A stretch of 22,531 bases of DNA from Dysgonomonas sp. UBA7710 (GCF_002482385.1 NZ_DLFW01000036.1:1-22531); one strand, 5' to 3'. Shown: positions 14,415 to 22,531, numbered from the stretch's first letter. The notes: generated by a model from the letters alone, not told the origin. Made by a program: numbers and translations.

Positions 14415-15425
14415 TTATTTGTCATCAGCAGGATATTTTACTTCCAGCTGTTTCCTTATTTCATCTACTATTTCTATTGTTATAAGGGAGTTTTCATGGC
14501 TATTGATATCCGACTCGCATTTTCCTTCCTGAATTAAATTAATGAATTCTGCCACTTCATAATAATATTCATGTACTACATCCGGAGAGCTTATAACCTT
14601 TTCCTCCCCATTTCTGCTTTTGAATGTAACTTTACTAATAATATTTATCCGGTCCGAAGTTATCGTGCCCTCTTCTCCCTGTATCTCGGTAGGTAAGGCC
14701 GAGTCGGCAATTTTGGAATAAAGCACAGTAGCATTCATTCCTTCATATTCGAAATTCACAGCACCTTGCCCGTCCACTCCGGTAGATAGTCTCAGTCCCG
14801 TGGCACTTATTTTCAGAGGACGGCCAAATAAGACCACCATGGGGAATATGGTGTATACTCCCAAATCCATTACCGCACCATTTGAAAGTGCAGGATCGAA
14901 AGCATTCAGCACAATTCCCTCTTTCAGTTTGTCGTAACGTGATGAGTACTGGCAGTAACAAGAGAAATATCTCCTGACCATTCCTATTTCCCCTATATGA
15001 TTTTTCAGTGCCTTGAAATTTGGGGTAAGACTGGGCTTCATAGCCTCCATCAATGTGACATTATTTTCCTTCGACGCAGCTATCATTGCTTTTACCTCTT
15101 TAGCATTGGATGCAAAAGGTTTTTCACACAGAACATGTTTACCATGCTGCATGAACAAGATGCTCTGCGAAGCATGCAACGAGTTAGGAGAGGCAATATA
15201 TACGGCATCGATTAGCGGACTCGCCGCCATTGCCTCCAATGACGTAAATGTATGCGGAACATTATGTTTCCGGGCAAATTGATAAGCTTTCTCCTGTGTA
15301 CGGGAGTATATTGCCGTTAATTCGAAGCGGGAATCAAAACTCGCACCTTCCAAAACTTTGTCTACAATGAAATTAGTACCTATCACTCCGAAACGGATTC
15401 TAGGTTGTGAGTTACTTAATGTCAT
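14415..15425 (-). CDS. Cytoplasmic Gfo/Idh/MocA family oxidoreductase
   Basis: A 336-residue protein of normal family length and without a signal peptide, so it acts in the cytoplasm, unlike the two exported paralogues nearby. The Rossmann motif is RFGVIGTNFIVDKV (11-24), where the usual third glycine is replaced. IASPNSLHA (78-86) and LCEKPFASN (99-107, with EKP at 101-103) follow, and GAVMDLGVYTIFP (183-195) carries the Asp/Tyr of the substrate pocket. The overall pattern resembles the dihydrodiol/1,5-anhydro-fructose-type branch of the family, but the substrate cannot be assigned. It has its own promoter (15448-15479) and is separated from the DoxX cluster by 349 bases, so it is probably a separate transcription unit, though a downstream role for the products of that pathway is conceivable. 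Confidence 0.92.
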   Translation of the reverse strand: MTLSNSQPRIRFGVIGTNFIVDKVLEGASFDSRFELTAIYSRTQEKAYQFARKHNVPHTFTSLEAMAASPLIDAVYIASPNSLHASQSILFMQHGKHVLCEKPFASNAKEVKAMIAASKENNVTLMEAMKPSLTPNFKALKNHIGEIGMVRRYFSCYCQYSSRYDKLKEGIVLNAFDPALSNGAVMDLGVYTIFPMVVLFGRPLKISATGLRLSTGVDGQGAVNFEYEGMNATVLYSKIADSALPTEIQGEEGTITSDRINIISKVTFKSRNGEEKVISSPDVVHEYYYEVAEFINLIQEGKCESDINSHENSLITIEIVDEIRKQLEVKYPADDK

Positions 15426-15447
15426 AAATCAATTGGTTCTGTTGCTA

Positions 15448-15479
15448 CAAATGTAAGTATAATGAATGCGAAGAACAAA
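15448..15479 (-). promoter_or_regulatory. Promoter of the cytoplasmic oxidoreductase gene
   Basis: On the minus strand, TTTG (15479-15476), a 20-nt spacer and TACATTTG (15455-15448) match the Bacteroidetes consensus exactly. Transcription would start near 15441, leaving a leader of only about 15 nt before the start codon at 15425. Confidence 0.72.
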
Positions 15480-15880
15480 ATATGTAAGCGAATTTAGAAA
15501 ATTTTATCTATAATAAGAAGCCGAAAGCCTTAATTACCGGCTTCATCGTTCTTTGATATGCTGGAATTAGAATTTAAAGATTCAATGTTTAATGATTTAA
15601 AGATTGATTAGAAAAGGCGATTAAAAGTGTAACCTTTGTTACCTTTTCAAAGTAGTAAGTATCGAGTAATGAGTAATAAGTATAAAGGAGTTCTAATTGT
15701 TAACTGATAACTGTTGTCTGTAAAGTAGCTTCGCGCTATTGACACATCGGCATATCAGTCAATTGGCACATTAGTATATCTGTTACCTTTGTTACTTTTT
15801 ATCAAGTCGTAAGCTTTAGGTAATAATTAACAAGGTACAAGTTGTTTAAATCTGCCATTAATTTTTAACAGTAAAAAGGT

Positions 15881-15971
15881 GTTAACTTTTAGTCTTCCAG
15901 CTTTCCCCAATAAGGGAGACATTTTTTAGCAGAGGCCCCCAAAGGGGGCCAAAGACCGATTAAAAGCTAAC
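15881..15971. repeat. Palindromic intergenic element (REP/MITE-like)
   Basis: The outer ends are imperfect inverted repeats: GTTAACTTTTAGTCTT (15881-15896) against the complement of 15951-15971, 10 of the first 11 bases matching and then GTCTT/AAGAC after a small bulge. Inside lie a short TCCC/GGGA stem and a perfect 7-bp stem GGCCCCC/GGGGGCC (15934-15940 with 15944-15950) with a 3-nt loop. It could form a cruciform or a three-way junction. It contains no ORF. Confidence 0.5.
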
Positions 15972-16013
15972 CCTATACCATGTTTTAGGTATATAAATAC
16001 CACATAAAAGGGA

Positions 16014-16044
16014 TTTCACATGCAACATAGTCGTTATACTTTTG
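16014..16044 (+). promoter_or_regulatory. Promoter of the SusC/SusD-like operon
   Basis: TACTTTTG (16037-16044) matches TAnnTTTG exactly, and TTTC (16014-16017) is a three-of-four match to the -33 element with a 19-nt spacer. The predicted transcript begins near 16051, about 70 nt before the start codon at 16120. Confidence 0.6.
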
Positions 16045-16119
16045 TGATAAATATTATCTGTTTTTAACAACAAGATATTTATTGCATCTATAAAAATATT
16101 TGAATAAACTACAAAAACT

Positions 16120-19100
16120 ATGTTAGGATTGAGAAAAATAAAATTATTACTATTGTTAAATGCCTTTACAATACTACTATTTGCCCAAACAGATCAAGAG
16201 TTTGTCATCAAAGGACGTGTTACCGATGCTACAGGCCTGGAACTTCCGGGAGTTACTGTTCAGATTAAAGGTAATCTTCGGACTGGCACACTGACCAACG
16301 AAGATGGTTATTATTCCATTTCCGCACAGAAAAATGAAACTTTAGTCTTCTCCTTTTTGGGATTCGAGACACATGAAGCAAAAGTATTGACGAATACATC
16401 TATAAATGTAGTCCTGAAAGAAAAGGCTACAGAACTGGACGAGGTGGTCATCACTTCATTAAACATTCCCCGTGAAAAGAAAGCGCTTGGATATGCTGTT
16501 CAGGGAGTATCAGGTGAGGCATTGGAAACAAGGCCGACCAATGCTTTGAGCGCATTGTCGGGCAAGATAGCAGGATTACAGGTTATTTCCAGTGGAGGAA
16601 ATATGGGAGGATCGTCCAGAGTAACTTTACGAGGTATAAACTCTATTACGGGAAACAACCAGCCATTATACATAATAGATGGCGTTCCGTTGGACAATAC
16701 AGATATGAATACATCTGCCACGATAAATGGTAGTGCAGGAAAAGATGTGGGTAGTACAATTCAGGACATCAACCCTGACGACATCGCAGACATTAGCGTA
16801 CTGAAAGGTCCTTCTGCAGCCGCCTTATACGGTACACGTGCAGCTAACGGGGTAATCCTCATCACCACGAAAAAAGGAGATGGAAGAGATGACCGTATAG
16901 ATATACAGGTAAATACCGGTATTGAGTTCGAAAAAGTAGTCCGCCTGCCTGAACGTCAGAAACTATATGGCGGGGGATACAGCACCACTTTTCAAAAGGC
17001 GACTATCGACGGAAAAGAATATAATATAGTGGATTACGCGGCTGACGAAAGCTGGGGCCCGAAACTGGACGGAACACCTGTATTGCACTGGTATAATCTC
17101 GATCCTGAATATACAGCCGATTATCTGAATCCTCAGCCATGGGTCTATCCGAAGCACGATGTAGAGGACTATTTCCGTACAGGGGTATCGAATACAAATA
17201 ATATTGCCCTGTCAAAGAATACGGCAACAGGTACTTTTCGCGTATCATTTACAAACAAGAACGTAAAAGGGACTATCCCGAATTCATCTTTAGGGCGTAA
17301 CTCCATAAATATATCAGGTAGCACCAAAGGCTCCCTTGTATCATTCTTCGGAAATGTGAACTATATAAATAACAAATCCACAGGCCGTCCGTGGACAGGA
17401 GCCTCGAACCGTAACATCATACTCGAGGCATACCAATGGGGACAAGTGCAGGTCGACTATCAAAAGTTGAAAGAATATAAAAGAGCCGACGGAACACCCC
17501 GCGCATGGAACAGGACAAGCTGGGAAAATACAGCTGCCGGAGAAAAGACCAAATACATCGATAACCCATACTGGTCGGCATATGAAAGTTACCTGAAAGA
17601 AAACAGGGACCGCTTTTATGGAAATGTAGGACTAACAGCAACCCCTACAACATGGCTTAGCCTGACTGGACGGATCAACGGAGATGTTTATCAATACAAT
17701 TCTCAAGACCGAATTGCTTATTATTCACGTTCACAATCCCAATATCAGGAGTATTCACAGAAGTTCGATGAGTTTAACTATGAATTCCTGGCTACAACCA
17801 ACAATCGTTGGGGAGATCACTCACTGGTAGCAAATGTAGGTGCGAACTATATGAGGCGCAACAGACGTGTAAGTGACATTCAAACTTCGGGAGGACTTGC
17901 AATTCCGGAATATTACAGTCTGAACAATGCTGCTTCTATTATTGTGAACCCATCAACCGGACTCTATAAAAAAGCCATATCGTCAATTTACGGTAGTTTC
18001 TCTTATGGATGGAAAAGCATGTTATATTTAGACGGTACATTGCGTAACGACTGGTCATCAACATTACCGGAAGATAACAACTCATTCCTTTATCCATCTC
18101 TTACATCATCTTTTATCCTGACCGAATTGCCGGCGTTGAAAGAACAAAGCTGGCTGTCATTTGCTAAGATCCGTTTAGGCTGGGCACAGGTGGGTAACGA
18201 TACAGACCCTTATCAATTATATAAGACTTATGAAGCCCTGAATTCATTCGATGGCAATATCGTTTATAGCCTCCCTGAGAAATTGAATAATCCAGAGCTG
18301 AAGCCGGAAATAACATCTTCATGGGAAACCGGATTACAATTGCAACTCTTCGATAATCTATTAGGGCTCGACGTCACCTATTATAATAACAACAGCCGCA
18401 ACCAGATTATTTCACTGCCTACTTCTGATGCTTTCGGATATAGTTACAAGCTGATAAATGCAGGTAAGATAAATAATAAAGGCATAGAGGCTACATTGAC
18501 AGTGAACCCTATCAGACAAAAAGACTGGAACTGGACAGCTATTGCAAACTTCTCTAAAAACAGCAATAAGATCATCACACTCTCTGAAGCTGTAAACACT
18601 CTCCAGCTAAGTAATACACTGGTATCTCTGGTGGCTAAAGAAGGGGATAGTTACGGACAGATAATGGGATATGACTTTGTATATGCGCCTGACGGACAAA
18701 AGGTCGTGGATAAAGACGGTGTGTATATGCGTACAGATCAGTTTGTTCCGCTAGGCAGTGTGTTGCCCGACTTCTTGTGGAGTTTCCAGAATCAGTTAAG
18801 ATATAAAGACTTCTCTTTCGGTTTCCTTATCGACTCACGGGTAGGAGGCAAGTTTTTCTCCCAGACCTATAAAGTGGGTATGTATTCCGGTATACTGAAA
18901 TCAACTGCGGCTAATAATATCCGTGAAACAGGGACTGTGTTGGATGGCGTTACAGGAGATGTCGTATTCAATTCCGATGGTACATATACTTTAAGCAATA
19001 CTGCTCAAAACACGAAGAATATAACCGCTCAGGCCTGGGCGCAGAACCAATATAATGGGCCGACAGCCTATACTGTATTCGATGCGACATTCATCAAGCT

Positions 19101-19317
19101 AAGAGAGCTGACACTGGGCTATACATTCAGGCTGCCGAAATGGAAGATAGAAAGTGTTAGCGTTACTGCCTATGCCCGCAATCTATGGAACATTTATACT
19201 AAGAGTAAAGATATAGACCCGGAACTGACAAACAGCAGTGGCAATGTACAAGGTATAGAAGGAGGTAATATCCCTACTCCGGTAACATACGGACTAAACC
19301 TTGGTTTCAAATTTTAA
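16120..19317 (+). CDS. SusC/RagA family TonB-dependent outer-membrane receptor
   Basis: A 1065-residue outer-membrane transporter. A signal peptide (residues 1-22, ending LLFAQ) is followed by a carboxypeptidase-regulatory-like beta domain (about 28-112: FVIKGRVTDATGLELPGVTV, DGYYSISA, SFLGFETH). A TonB-box-like linker (ELDEVVITSLNIP, about 107-119) and a plug domain come next, with RPTNALSALSGKIAGLQV, QPLYIIDGVPLDN and AALYGTRAANGVILITTKKG. The remainder is a 22-strand-type barrel that ends in Phe, the usual BAM signal. SusC proteins form the channel of a lidded complex with SusD and import oligosaccharides or peptides using TonB/ExbBD energy. The partner SusD-like gene follows 108 bases downstream. 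No glycosidase, anti-sigma factor or hybrid sensor gene flanks the pair, so the substrate is unknown. Confidence 0.96.
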   Translation: MLGLRKIKLLLLLNAFTILLFAQTDQEFVIKGRVTDATGLELPGVTVQIKGNLRTGTLTNEDGYYSISAQKNETLVFSFLGFETHEAKVLTNTSINVVLKEKATELDEVVITSLNIPREKKALGYAVQGVSGEALETRPTNALSALSGKIAGLQVISSGGNMGGSSRVTLRGINSITGNNQPLYIIDGVPLDNTDMNTSATINGSAGKDVGSTIQDINPDDIADISVLKGPSAAALYGTRAANGVILITTKKGDGRDDRIDIQVNTGIEFEKVVRLPERQKLYGGGYSTTFQKATIDGKEYNIVDYAADESWGPKLDGTPVLHWYNLDPEYTADYLNPQPWVYPKHDVEDYFRTGVSNTNNIALSKNTATGTFRVSFTNKNVKGTIPNSSLGRNSINISGSTKGSLVSFFGNVNYINNKSTGRPWTGASNRNIILEAYQWGQVQVDYQKLKEYKRADGTPRAWNRTSWENTAAGEKTKYIDNPYWSAYESYLKENRDRFYGNVGLTATPTTWLSLTGRINGDVYQYNSQDRIAYYSRSQSQYQEYSQKFDEFNYEFLATTNNRWGDHSLVANVGANYMRRNRRVSDIQTSGGLAIPEYYSLNNAASIIVNPSTGLYKKAISSIYGSFSYGWKSMLYLDGTLRNDWSSTLPEDNNSFLYPSLTSSFILTELPALKEQSWLSFAKIRLGWAQVGNDTDPYQLYKTYEALNSFDGNIVYSLPEKLNNPELKPEITSSWETGLQLQLFDNLLGLDVTYYNNNSRNQIISLPTSDAFGYSYKLINAGKINNKGIEATLTVNPIRQKDWNWTAIANFSKNSNKIITLSEAVNTLQLSNTLVSLVAKEGDSYGQIMGYDFVYAPDGQKVVDKDGVYMRTDQFVPLGSVLPDFLWSFQNQLRYKDFSFGFLIDSRVGGKFFSQTYKVGMYSGILKSTAANNIRETGTVLDGVTGDVVFNSDGTYTLSNTAQNTKNITAQAWAQNQYNGPTAYTVFDATFIKLRELTLGYTFRLPKWKIESVSVTAYARNLWNIYTKSKDIDPELTNSSGNVQGIEGGNIPTPVTYGLNLGFKF

Positions 19318-19329
19318 GGTCGCAGACCT
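19317..19329 (+). terminator. Short hairpin immediately after the SusC-like gene
   Basis: AGGTC (19317-19321) and GACCT (19325-19329) form a perfect 5-bp stem with a 3-nt loop that begins at the last base of the stop codon and is followed by ATTTATTACTTTATT. It may partly terminate transcription or protect the susC-like mRNA end, lowering downstream expression; the stem is short. Confidence 0.35.
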
Positions 19330-19425
19330 ATTTATTACTTTATTAAGTTTAAAAACAACAGGCAATTATATTGGAACAATGTATTATCAAGCGCTCTACT
19401 TTAGTTAAAACACAATAAAACGATT

Positions 19426-20967
19426 ATGAAAATAAATAAGCTATATATATTAAGTGCTTTCACATCATTGTTATTATCCACATCATGCGTAGATGATATC
19501 AATGAAGACCCTAACCGCCCGTCATCTGTACCGACTACATCTTTGATCACTTCTTCCGAGAAATTGCTGGTAGATAACCTACGCAGCGAACAAGTATCAT
19601 TGAGAGGCTCGATGTTGTTTGTGCAGTATTTTGCACAGAATACTTATACTACACAGTCACGTTACGACATTCCATTCAGTTACTCAGACGATTACTGGAA
19701 AGGTCTCTATAAAACATTGAATAATCTGGAGGAAATAATCAAGCTGAATACCGATCCTGCCACAAAAGATGTTGCCACTGCAAACGGTGTAGGACGCAAT
19801 GCAACCCAGATAGCCATCAGCCGCGTACTGAAGAGCTATGCTTTCTATGCGTTGACTGATGTATTCGGCAACATTCCTTACGAGTCGTATGGCAATAAGG
19901 ACTCCGATTTTCAGGCACTACAGCAAAATCCTGAGAATATTACCCCGGCATATGCGGCACAGGAAAAAATCTACACCGACTTGTTGAGTGAGCTAAAAGC
20001 CGCCGGAGATACCCTTACTAAGTATCAGGGGGAGACTACATTCGGCAAGGCTGATATTATTTACGCAGGCAGTAATGTTAAATGGGCGAAGTTCGCCAAT
20101 TCGCTCCGTTTGCGTTTTGCCACCCGCCTAAAAGAAAAGAACAGTACATTATACAGACAACATTTCGAAGACGCATTAAGCAAAGGCGTATTTACAAGCA
20201 ACTCAGACAATGCGGCATTCAAGTATTCTGCCACATCCCCGAATGAGGCACCTCTATATAGGGCCACCGTAACAGCTAACCGGAAAGACTTTGCCGTTTC
20301 TCATATCCTTGTCGACCTGCTAAAAGGCAATAATCCGGCACTCCCTGTAGCCGACCCTCGTTTGTCCGCATACGCATTACCGGCAACTGCCACGAATACT
20401 TATGTAGGCCTACCATATGGATTGGCAAACGATCAGGCCGGAAAATTCTCCGCCAATGACGTCAGTTTGCCGGGAGCAGTGATCAATGCGGCTAATTATG
20501 CGGAAGTACTGATGGAGTATGCCGAAGTTGCCTTCCTGATTTCCGAATACAACAACTGGGATCAAAGCGATTATCAGGCAGGGGTGCAAGCTTCGCTTGA
20601 AAAGTGGGGCGTCACCGCCGACAAAGTCACAGAGTACCTGTCTAAGCTGCCTGTCGCTAACCAAAAGAATGTCTTAACCCAGAAATATATCGCATTATAT
20701 ATGCAGGGACTGGAAGCATGGAGTGAATACCGCCGTACCGGATTCCCCGACTTCCTCATAAAGGAAGGTGACATTGTATTCGAAGGCGAAATAGAAACCA
20801 ACACTGTAACATATCGCTTCGACCCTCTCTTCGGTGATGGAGGTGTTCCAAGCCGTCTGTATTATCCTACTAAAGAGCAAAATGTGAATAAGGCTAACTA
20901 TCAACAGGCATTGTCGGTACAAGGCAGTGACAAAATAGAAACAAAGCCATGGATATTTAGAAACTAG
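19426..20967 (+). CDS. SusD/RagB-like lipoprotein (SusD-like_2 type)
   Basis: A 513-residue surface lipoprotein, partner lid of the SusC-like receptor. The signal MKINKLYILSAFTSLLLSTS ends at lipidated Cys21, followed by VDDINEDPNRP; the acidic residues just after the Cys resemble the surface-export signal of Bacteroidetes lipoproteins. The 'NEDPNRP' start, VQYFAQNTY (about 67-75), YWKGLYKTLNNLEEI with TPR-like helices, ALTDVFGNIPYESY, KWAKFANSLRLRFATR, and the end pattern QKYIALYMQGLEAWSEYRRTG fit the SusD-like_2 branch rather than classical SusD. SusD proteins bind the incoming nutrient at the cell surface. The residues that would contact ligand are not conserved enough to predict the substrate. 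Confidence 0.93.
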   Translation: MKINKLYILSAFTSLLLSTSCVDDINEDPNRPSSVPTTSLITSSEKLLVDNLRSEQVSLRGSMLFVQYFAQNTYTTQSRYDIPFSYSDDYWKGLYKTLNNLEEIIKLNTDPATKDVATANGVGRNATQIAISRVLKSYAFYALTDVFGNIPYESYGNKDSDFQALQQNPENITPAYAAQEKIYTDLLSELKAAGDTLTKYQGETTFGKADIIYAGSNVKWAKFANSLRLRFATRLKEKNSTLYRQHFEDALSKGVFTSNSDNAAFKYSATSPNEAPLYRATVTANRKDFAVSHILVDLLKGNNPALPVADPRLSAYALPATATNTYVGLPYGLANDQAGKFSANDVSLPGAVINAANYAEVLMEYAEVAFLISEYNNWDQSDYQAGVQASLEKWGVTADKVTEYLSKLPVANQKNVLTQKYIALYMQGLEAWSEYRRTGFPDFLIKEGDIVFEGEIETNTVTYRFDPLFGDGGVPSRLYYPTKEQNVNKANYQQALSVQGSDKIETKPWIFRN

Positions 20968-20978
20968 TATGTATTTTT

Positions 20979-21073
20979 GTCCTGATACATTCTTTGTCAT
21001 TGTCACGGAGAAGTGGTGTAATTATTCCCATAAGATCTACCACAAACTTTGGCAAGACAAAGATGGTCAGGAC
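20979..21073 (+). promoter_or_regulatory. Long imperfect stem-loop upstream of the TlpA-like gene
   Basis: GTCCTGA (20979-20985) pairs with TCAGGAC (21067-21073), CAT (20988-20990) with ATG (21063-21065), and CTTTGTC (20992-20998) with GACAAAG (21056-21062), making a long stem with small internal loops. A nested GTGGT/ACCAC hairpin (21013-21017 with 21039-21043) lies inside. TAACTTTTTTAG follows directly, 15 bases before the start codon. It could be an attenuator/terminator or a short palindromic mobile element. Confidence 0.45.
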
Positions 21074-21088
21074 TAACTTTTTTAGCTT

Positions 21089-22321
21089 ATGAAAAAATAT
21101 ATGATAGCAAGCCTGGCCGGGCTGATTTCTCTGGCCTCGTGCAACAAGGAAGTAAACAATAAACTGACCGATGGTAAATGGCGCGGCGAGTTCTCTATCT
21201 CTGATCAGAAATTCCCGTTCCTTTTCGACGTTGCGAATGCAACTACAGATTCCGCTACAGTTTATCTGATTAACGGAGCTGAACGTGTTCCCCTAAAAGG
21301 TGTCCGATATTCCACTGATACAGTAATCATTCCCATCGAAGCTTATGATGCAGAACTAAGAGGTGTCATCAGCGACGGAAAATTCGAGGGACGATTTATA
21401 AAACTCTTTGTCGAAGGCGGCGATGAAGGCGTGCCTTTCTCCGCAGTGAAAACGGACGCACCCCGCTTCGAAAAAGCGGCAACTCCGGCGACAGCACCTC
21501 TGTCCGGAAAATGGGACATCGATTTCATCAGCCCGAAAGGCGATACGGCACGCAATGTCGGCATATTCAATCAGGACGGGGATATACTTACAGGCTCTAT
21601 ACTTACCAATGCCGGAGACCTTCGTTATCTTGAAGGTGCATTAACAAACGATGGCTTCCAGTTTTCCGCTTTTGCCGGATTAAGCCCTTACCTGATTAAA
21701 GGCCGGTTTGAAGGGAACGACAATTTTACGGGAGAGTTTTACACTACAAGAGGCGTAACTAAACTCGTTGGAAAACGCAATGCCGCAGCGGCACTCGCCG
21801 ACCCATACAGCCTTGCGTATATGAAAAAAGGCTTCGACCGCCTTGATTTTACCTTCCCTGATATTGAAGGCAACAAAGTATCATTATCCGATCCTAAGTT
21901 CAAAGACAAGGTTGTGATCGTATCCATACTTGGCAGTTGGTGCCCTAATTGCCTCGACGAAATGGAATACTTATCTCCATGGTATAAAGAAAACAAAGAT
22001 CGCGGCGTGGAAATCATAGGCCTCGCCTTTGAGCGTAAAGATGATCCTGAATATGTAAAGACCGTTCTTTCCCGTCTGGTGAAACGCTACGATACCACAT
22101 ATGATATCTTATTTGCAGGTAAGCTGGGCGATGATGCAACTGCCAAAGCTCTACCTCAGGTAAGCAAAATAATGGGCTACCCTACTACTATTTTTATCGA
22201 CAGGGAGGGTAAAGTCCGCAAGATACACACCGGCTTCAACGGGCCGGCGACAGGCCTTTTCTACGAAGAGTTTAAGCAAGACTTCAATAAAGTAATAGAC
22301 GAACTGCTTGCAGAGAAATAA
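21089..22321 (+). CDS. TlpA-like thioredoxin-fold lipoprotein
   Basis: A 410-residue lipoprotein: MKKYMIASLAGLISLAS with lipidated Cys18. The N-terminal half (about 28-230) has two repeated beta-rich segments with similar phrases (LTDGKWRGEFSI at 26-37 and LSGKWDIDF at 138-146; ISDGKFEGRF and ALTNDGFQFSAF), of no function I can name. The C-terminal half (about 252-410) is a TlpA/AhpC-TSA-type thioredoxin domain with DFTFPDIEGNKVSL, the redox motif SWCPNC (283-288, Cys285 and Cys288) and the cis-proline loop GYPTTIFID (363-371). Such proteins reduce or exchange disulfides in the periplasm. The gene is 121 bases after the SusD-like gene and probably belongs to the same operon, separated by a long stem-loop. 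Confidence 0.9.
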   Translation: MKKYMIASLAGLISLASCNKEVNNKLTDGKWRGEFSISDQKFPFLFDVANATTDSATVYLINGAERVPLKGVRYSTDTVIIPIEAYDAELRGVISDGKFEGRFIKLFVEGGDEGVPFSAVKTDAPRFEKAATPATAPLSGKWDIDFISPKGDTARNVGIFNQDGDILTGSILTNAGDLRYLEGALTNDGFQFSAFAGLSPYLIKGRFEGNDNFTGEFYTTRGVTKLVGKRNAAAALADPYSLAYMKKGFDRLDFTFPDIEGNKVSLSDPKFKDKVVIVSILGSWCPNCLDEMEYLSPWYKENKDRGVEIIGLAFERKDDPEYVKTVLSRLVKRYDTTYDILFAGKLGDDATAKALPQVSKIMGYPTTIFIDREGKVRKIHTGFNGPATGLFYEEFKQDFNKVIDELLAEK

Positions 22322-22356
22322 TTTGCAGCTACCGAACAACGTGCGACATTAGCCAA

Positions 22357-22398
22357 TTGAATTATCAATCGCCTACGTATCGGCGATTGATAATTCAA
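22357..22398. terminator. 17-bp perfect palindrome downstream of the TlpA-like gene
   Basis: TTGAATTATCAATCGCC (22357-22373) and GGCGATTGATAATTCAA (22382-22398) pair without mismatch around an 8-nt loop, 35 bases after the stop codon. The tail in the plus direction (CTCAAAAAGG) is not T-rich, so it is not a textbook intrinsic terminator, but its position after the last gene suggests a terminator or 3'-end-stabilising role. Confidence 0.5.
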
Positions 22399-22458
22399 CT
22401 CAAAAAGGTAACACGGAAAACAATTAAGAATGAAGAATGAAAAAATTAATAATTAGCT

Positions 22459-22486
22459 TGTCATGCTGAGCAGAGCGAAGCATCTC
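22459..22486. repeat. Dispersed intergenic repeat motif
   Basis: The stretch TGTCATGCTGAGCAGAGCGA and the following AGCATCTC closely resemble a short, partly palindromic sequence (TGTCATGCTGAGCGAAGCGA...AGCATCTC) that I remember as common in intergenic regions of Bacteroidetes and other phyla. It is flanked by low-complexity AT-rich sequence. It encodes nothing visible. Confidence 0.45.
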
Positions 22487-22531
22487 GTCTGCGAACAGTT
22501 AGCAGTAAACAACTCGTATCTTGTATCTCGT

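Larger units (their letters stand above)
15426..16119. other. 694-base intergenic region without a gene
   Basis: Two divergent promoters lie at its ends (15448-15479 minus, 16014-16044 plus). Between them I see no ORF. There is a terminator-like stem GAAGCCG/CGGCTTC (15517-15523 with 15538-15544), an 11-base direct repeat ATTTAAAGATT (15572-15582 and 15595-15605), two related stretches around GTTACCTTTGTTAC (about 15630-15650 and 15780-15800), degenerate repeats of the CGAGTAATGAGTAATAAG kind, and a palindromic element (15881-15971). This looks like eroded repeat-rich sequence, possibly after loss of a gene. Confidence 0.6.

Noticed and set aside
15572..15605. CRISPR-like direct repeats
   Set aside because: There are only two 11-base AT-rich copies 12 bases apart, with no regular spacers and no cas genes.
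16120..22321. Classical polysaccharide utilisation locus
   Set aside because: Only the SusC/SusD-like pair and a TlpA-like lipoprotein are present; no glycosidase, lyase, hybrid two-component sensor or sigma/anti-sigma pair lies next to them in the window, and the SusD-like_2 type does not by itself indicate a glycan substrate.

Overview
The window looks like a chromosomal segment of a Bacteroidales bacterium, most likely Dysgonomonas or a close relative; the genus is a guess. The order is supported by a SusC/SusD pair, Bacteroidetes-type promoters (TTTG-like element, 19-20 nt, TAnnTTTG), absence of strong Shine-Dalgarno sequences, many lipoproteins with short lipoboxes, a two-gene TatA/TatC system, and moderately AT-rich DNA. 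I saw no rRNA, tRNA, CRISPR array or transposase gene.

Layout. 1-3569 (+): the C-terminal end of a sodium:solute symporter, an AraC-type regulator and a secreted GH78-like (alpha-L-rhamnosidase-like) protein, which together look like a small sugar-uptake locus. 3626-5892 (-): a DUF4377 lipoprotein, then a two-gene nucleic-acid repair operon made of an ATP-dependent RNA ligase and an HD-Pnk end-healing enzyme, with a good promoter and a structured leader of about 140 nt. 6172-8350 (-): tatC, tatA and apbE. 8403-14065 (-): a five-gene cluster of DoxX membrane protein, two Gfo/Idh/MocA oxidoreductases with twin-arginine signals, a DUF1080 (3-keto-disaccharide hydrolase family) lipoprotein and a sugar isomerase/epimerase-fold lipoprotein. 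14415-15425 (-): a third, apparently cytoplasmic Gfo/Idh/MocA oxidoreductase with its own promoter. 15426-16119: an intergenic region of nearly 700 bases with a palindromic element. 16120-22321 (+): SusC-like receptor, SusD-like lipoprotein and a TlpA-like thioredoxin-fold lipoprotein. The last 200 bases hold a long palindrome and a dispersed-repeat motif.

How they work together. The 8403-14065 cluster has the parts of the stepwise oxidation / elimination / hydration / reduction route of glycoside cleavage described for gut Bacteroidetes: oxidoreductases to make and reduce the 3-keto sugar, and DUF1080 and isomerase-fold proteins for the elimination and hydration steps. All five products appear to be exported or membrane-bound, so the pathway would run in the periplasm, and the Tat translocase that such cofactor-loaded oxidoreductases need is encoded just downstream. 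The ligase/HD-Pnk pair would heal and seal broken RNA (or DNA) ends: HD removes 2',3'-cyclic or 3' phosphate, the kinase phosphorylates 5'-OH, and the ligase joins them. The most unusual structural features are the structured leader of the repair operon, terminator-like hairpins on both sides of the isomerase gene, an apbE gene with no visible export signal starting 11 bases after a hairpin, and a long imperfect stem directly upstream of the TlpA-like gene.
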